Source: Acanthochlamys bracteata
Lineage: Eukaryota; Streptophyta; Magnoliopsida; Pandanales; Velloziaceae
Assembly: GCA_019914995.1 (NCBI GenBank)
Contig: CM034138.1
Coordinates: 682,001 to 746,000 of the forward strand
Direction of reading: 5' to 3'
Length of the DNA stretch: 64,000 nt
The notes below the pieces were generated by a model. The model saw only the letters and a program-made list of their open reading frames with translations, was not told the origin of the DNA and searched no databases. Shown here in pieces: positions 59,862 through 64,000 of this stretch. A program made the position numbers and the translations under genes. Numbering within the stretch: the stretch's first letter is position 1; every line of letters begins with the position of its first letter.

Positions 59862-62800
59862 TCATTTGTGGAACAATCGGCCGACAGCATCATAACTTGG
59901 AACATGAACAACTGTAACAGTAACAGCAAGTTAAGAAGGATGTGGTGACTGAAAATTTTCTATGAGAAGCAAACTGTGGATCTAGAACCTACCATCTCCA
60001 TAAGATGCCATTGTAAGTGGTGAAGAAATCATCTTTTCAACAATTGATGTGATGTCTTTCAATGTCACTTCATCAACTGTCTTCAAGAAATGCTCAATTG
60101 GCTTTCTGCCAAGTTAACAGACAAAATTCATATTTAACACACAATTAAAGTCATAAGAAGCAGAGCGTAGGTCCTTTAGCCAATGAACTAATGACCATTT
60201 GCATTCTGCCACAATAAAGGACAGAAATACTCCATCTGACCACCAAAAAGAGATTAAACAGAAATAACTAATAAGTATAAAAGGGTCTTTCTTGATCTTC
60301 CTACATAGTCAGGACATTTGACTATCATTGGATGAATTGTATGCCATCTGGGCTCAATTCTTTGGAAGTTGAACAGGATTTTTTAAGTAATTAATAAATG
60401 GTAAATACCTTAAAACTCCTCTTGTGATTAGATTCAATTAATTAGTGACTCCATTATCTCTAATATATCGGCATACATAACACAAGTACACTCTCGTTTA
60501 TCTTCTGCTTCTCACAAGAGCAAGAGTGGTATACAATAATTCCTTACATGCTGATCTAAAGTTTGAATTGATAGATGTAATGGGGCTAAAAAAAGAAACG
60601 AACCTTTCTCCATAAGTCAATATCTGGCGTCCAATATCTTCTGAGGCCACCATCTGGAAAAGGAGAACAAATAAGTGTCCAAAACGACAAAACAAACCAG
60701 GGTGTATCTACGTATTACCATAAAAATAATTGACGTACTCTGGACTCCAGGTTCATCAAAACAGCAGATTTTGTTGAAGCTTTTGCACGGTCAAGTTGTC
60801 CTTGGTCAACTAGGAGAACAAAAAGATAATGAATATCAGAAGAAAAGAGAGGTAGGTTTCATTAAAAAAAAACAAAAAGAAAACCACATGAGCAAGTGAA
60901 ACCTTGTCCAGGAGTTGCTACAGCGAGCAGTTCTCTAGCAGCCAAATCAACAGCCTTGGATGCATACTCTGGAATCTGAAAAGGTTGACCAACGTCAATA
61001 GCTAAAAGAGAACAACAACAATTCATCCTCCTATATACGTGTTCAAATTTTATTATGTCAAATTTCAAGGACTTCATTTGGAACTATTTTGAAGGTGTAC
61101 TACAATGATAAGATGAAGAACGACTACAGGGCCAAGTGACCAATAAAATAAAGTCATGCGGTTCCGAATCATATAATTGAACCAATTGGACAAAGAATTG
61201 TGCTGTTGTTGTCCTCATAATGAAAGCAGCTTCACTTACAGTAGTAGTATGAATTCCAAAAAGACCAGTGTTATTGTAAATGTTATTAAAAGCAGAACAT
61301 GACTGGATCTGCTGATGCGCATTCAGGACTCGAGTATCTGTTAGAAAAAAGATCAAAGTTATGGTAGGTTAGAGTTATAACAGCCAAGCAATAATAATGC
61401 AAGGAGAGAAAATAGAGAGGGTAGTTCATGGTCTCAAAGTCCAAATAAAAAATGGTTACATGATATCGACTTTGGTATAGAGTTAGAAACATACATAACC
61501 TAGAATACATCCCTTTGCCAGGACCTCCTGCAGAGAAAGAACCACCTCCTCCCATAAGCATCTGTGTGAAGAGAAATGTCAGGATAAGTGAGGTACATGG
61601 TGTGTGTGGAGATATCAAACTAACATCATTTCTTGACATTACATAAGCTAAGTTTGATATTCTAGACGCAAGGAAATATTCGTAACATATGAGAACCTGA
61701 AGTACTGTTAATGTCATTGCATCCTTCTCTTTATGCCAACCACCAGGAAGTTCAAAAGCAAGTGCCACATGTACAATCTGCAGAGTATCATAAAGGAGCA
61801 ATACATGAGGTGACATAACTAAAGCGCCAAGCTACAAGCAATTCCAAATATTGAAACATACTGGAGAATCTGCTTGATGTCGATATTCTCCTCCCTTATA
61901 TACAGATTTTGGCTCCTCAGGACGAGGAGCATTTGGAAGGTCAGACAGAAGTGGCTCGGCAATAGAAACTAATTCTTCATGATCTACACCTGAAGCAGCC
62001 AGTACCATTCTAGGTGCAGTGTAGTTCTCCTGAAATTCTCAAATATCAACAGAAAATCAGAACAATGTAACGAACACAGGCTGAATCTACAAAATGAAAC
62101 TACTATTTCATTAAAAAGCAAGATCTTTGATCCTACCTCAACAAAAGTTTCTAAGGTAGGAGCTCCCAGTCGGCCTAGGGTAGTCTCGGAAGCAATTAAT
62201 GGGTTAGCCAAAGCACCATGATAACCAACTGAATGAACCCCCTCCAAAATCAAGCCTTCTGGATTCTTAGAGATTTCTTCTATTTCAGCTTTTAATTTCT
62301 GTAGCTGCAATGGTCATAACAGTCATCTAGCAATTCCACAGCTTAATATAGGAAAAGGGAAACAAAGACTTCGTCTTTAAAATTATACCTGTTCATTGAC
62401 TTCCCAGTCAAGGAAAGCAGCATTTCTAACGGAATCAACAAGCACCTCAACCATTTCAGGCAAATGAGTCTTAAGGGCATCAAAAGTATACCCCATCTGT
62501 TCACGTGAAGCAGATGCTGTCACATTCCCTCCTATTGCTTCTACTTCACGCACAAGCCGCAAATGGCTCCTGTTTGTGGTGCTCTTGAAAGCCATCCTCT
62601 CCAATAAGTTAGTGGCCCCATATGATGCAGGTGTTTCATATATGGAACCACAGTCAACATAGAGCCCTAACGATGCAGCAGGGTTCTACATATGCAAAAA
62701 AACATCAGCGACATGAACAGTAAGTCCAAATACAAAGTTACAAACTTACATAGCCAATTTAGCAAGGCCTACCGGAGACGTTTCAGAAGCAATCTTGAAT

Positions 62801-63940
62801 CCATTTGGTAGAGTTGTGATTTTGGTCTTTCCAGGCTCTACTCGTTCAGGCAAAGGTGAAGGAATTGTTACATCTGTTAGAGGAAAATCAAGAGGAGGGA
62901 GTTGAGTAGAACGTTCCCCTGTGAGCCAGCTAAAGAAGCCACCAGAAGACCTTGTGGTAACACTCGTACTGGCAAATCTGGATGCAGTACCAGCAATTCC
63001 GTTACCATCTGCTTGATGCTGACAGGTAAATACATAGATTAGCAATTCTCCAAAGCTCATTAAGAAGACTGAATGAACAGAGTTCAAATCAACAAATTGC
63101 CTAATTAATCTTATGGAGAAAAAAAAACCCTCCATCGACAACATAACTGTTCGAAGAGTACAAATTACTCGTGTCCTTGCCAAATCAAATTACATAATCT
63201 TTTTTACCGTATATACTCCAATAAAATTCTTTTCATGTAGATCAGAATTATAAGTATCTTATTACATCCTAATAATGAAATCTAGAAACTAATGTATAAA
63301 TCGATCAAACAAAGATCTCATTAGAACCCACAAATTACCTTACTGTACTGGCCCAGTGAACAGAATTATAATAAGAAACACGAGATATTGGAGAAACAAT
63401 GCCATTAAATACATATCATTCACACTGCCACACATCTCACAACCCCTAGCTCTGACAATTAAACGGCAGATAAAAACTGAATGGCGTACAAAGAAAAGGT
63501 GAACAGAACAATCTGAAAAATATACGATGCACTACAGCACAAAGAACTAAGACTTAACCATTATACCTCTTGCCAGAAAATTATGCGCATCATAGAAAAA
63601 GGACAAATTAAAACAAAAAACCTACCTCAACAAGTCACGCGTTCGATCGTAAAATCAAAATAAAAACTTTTTCTTTCAAAACTGTGGCAAATCCAAGGTT
63701 AAAACATCAACAAAACAATCTCTACAGAAACAAGCACACGGTTGATCACACAGTTTCAAAATTATCACTTCCGGAACAAAATGCATCATCTTTTCAACAA
63801 AACAATCTAACTAAAAGTTCCGAAACATATACAACATCAAAGATCTAAACTGATGATTTCGTTTCCAAAATTTAGCAGTGACTCAGATATTGGAGATCAC
63901 CTACCTTGAGAGAGCGGAAATGGCGAGCGGCTCTATACAT
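59862..63940 (-). CDS. MPPalpha: Mitochondrial-processing peptidase subunit alpha
   Basis: Thirteen exons give 505 residues: 63940-63905, 63018-62773, 62685-62389, 62304-62137, 62029-61862, 61777-61697, 61561-61495, 61337-61240, 60975-60903, 60809-60739, 60653-60604, 60105-59993, 59911-59862. An Arg/Ser-rich presequence (MYRAARHFRSLK on exon 1) targets it to mitochondria. Two M16 peptidase-like domains follow. In place of the catalytic HxxEH is ATNLLERMAFKST, as expected for the non-catalytic alpha subunit. The glycine-rich loop [20 protein letters not shown], which grips presequences, is intact. In plants this subunit is also a core protein of respiratory complex III, so it links presequence cleavage to the bc1 complex. 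The C-terminus is VPSYDAVGRLFHK. No defects are seen. Confidence 0.95.
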
Positions 63941-64000
63941 GATCCAAAACTTCTAAAACACGTGATTGATCTTCGTCTTCAATTGATCGAAAAATAGAGA

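Noticed and set aside
1-64000. CRISPR arrays, prokaryotic operons, virus-like or LTR elements
   Set aside because: No regularly spaced repeats, no gag/pol-like frames and no long terminal repeats were recognised; all repeats seen are microsatellites or small non-autonomous DNA elements.

Overview
The window looks like nuclear DNA from a flowering plant, most likely a eudicot. Genes have short GT-AG introns in AT-rich sequence. Every recognisable protein belongs to a plant family: SHAQKYF and R2R3 MYBs, a plant RR-type CCCH zinc finger, a KEA antiporter, plant MIOX, malectin-like LRR receptor kinases and a plant EPSIN. I found no bacterial operons, CRISPR arrays or virus-like elements.

Left third (1-24,000). 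The first exon of an RGGA/HABP4-type RNA-binding protein leaves the window on the minus strand. Next come a MYB-related transcription factor carrying two repressor-type motifs (5734-6758, +), a 20-exon K+/H+ antiporter of the KEA4/5/6 group (10201-16579, -) and a 10-exon myo-inositol oxygenase (18161-19926, -). They are followed by tRNA-Val(UAC) at 21394-21466 and a single-exon tandem CCCH zinc-finger gene (22931-23707, +). From memory, KEA4, MIOX2 and a CCCH gene also lie close together on Arabidopsis chromosome 2, so this may be an old conserved neighbourhood.

Middle (24,000-35,000). A 4.3 kb gene-free AT-rich stretch precedes an R2R3-MYB of the RAX/MYB36 group (27975-29534, +). Then comes the meiotic recombination factor MND1 (32012-34841, +), whose start codon sits alone on exon 1 and whose third intron holds a small Tourist-like MITE.

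Right half (35,000-64,000). This is a receptor-kinase cluster with other genes inside it. RLK-A (35184-38933, -) joins its malectin-like ectodomain directly to the membrane segment, with no LRRs. RLK-B (39884-45149, -) is a complete 13-exon malectin-LRR kinase. EPSIN1-like clathrin adaptor (47080-51338, +) follows, then RLK-C (52993-57754, +), whose only visible lesion is a one-base frameshift in the malectin region. A degraded phosphofructokinase fragment (58023-58900, -) and mitochondrial processing peptidase alpha (59862-63940, -) close the window. Shared intron phases and exon lengths show that the three kinases are duplicates of one ancestor.

Exon coordinates below were worked out by hand from splice-site consensus, reading-frame continuity and remembered family sequences. 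They are internally consistent in frame and length but have not been checked by alignment or transcripts.
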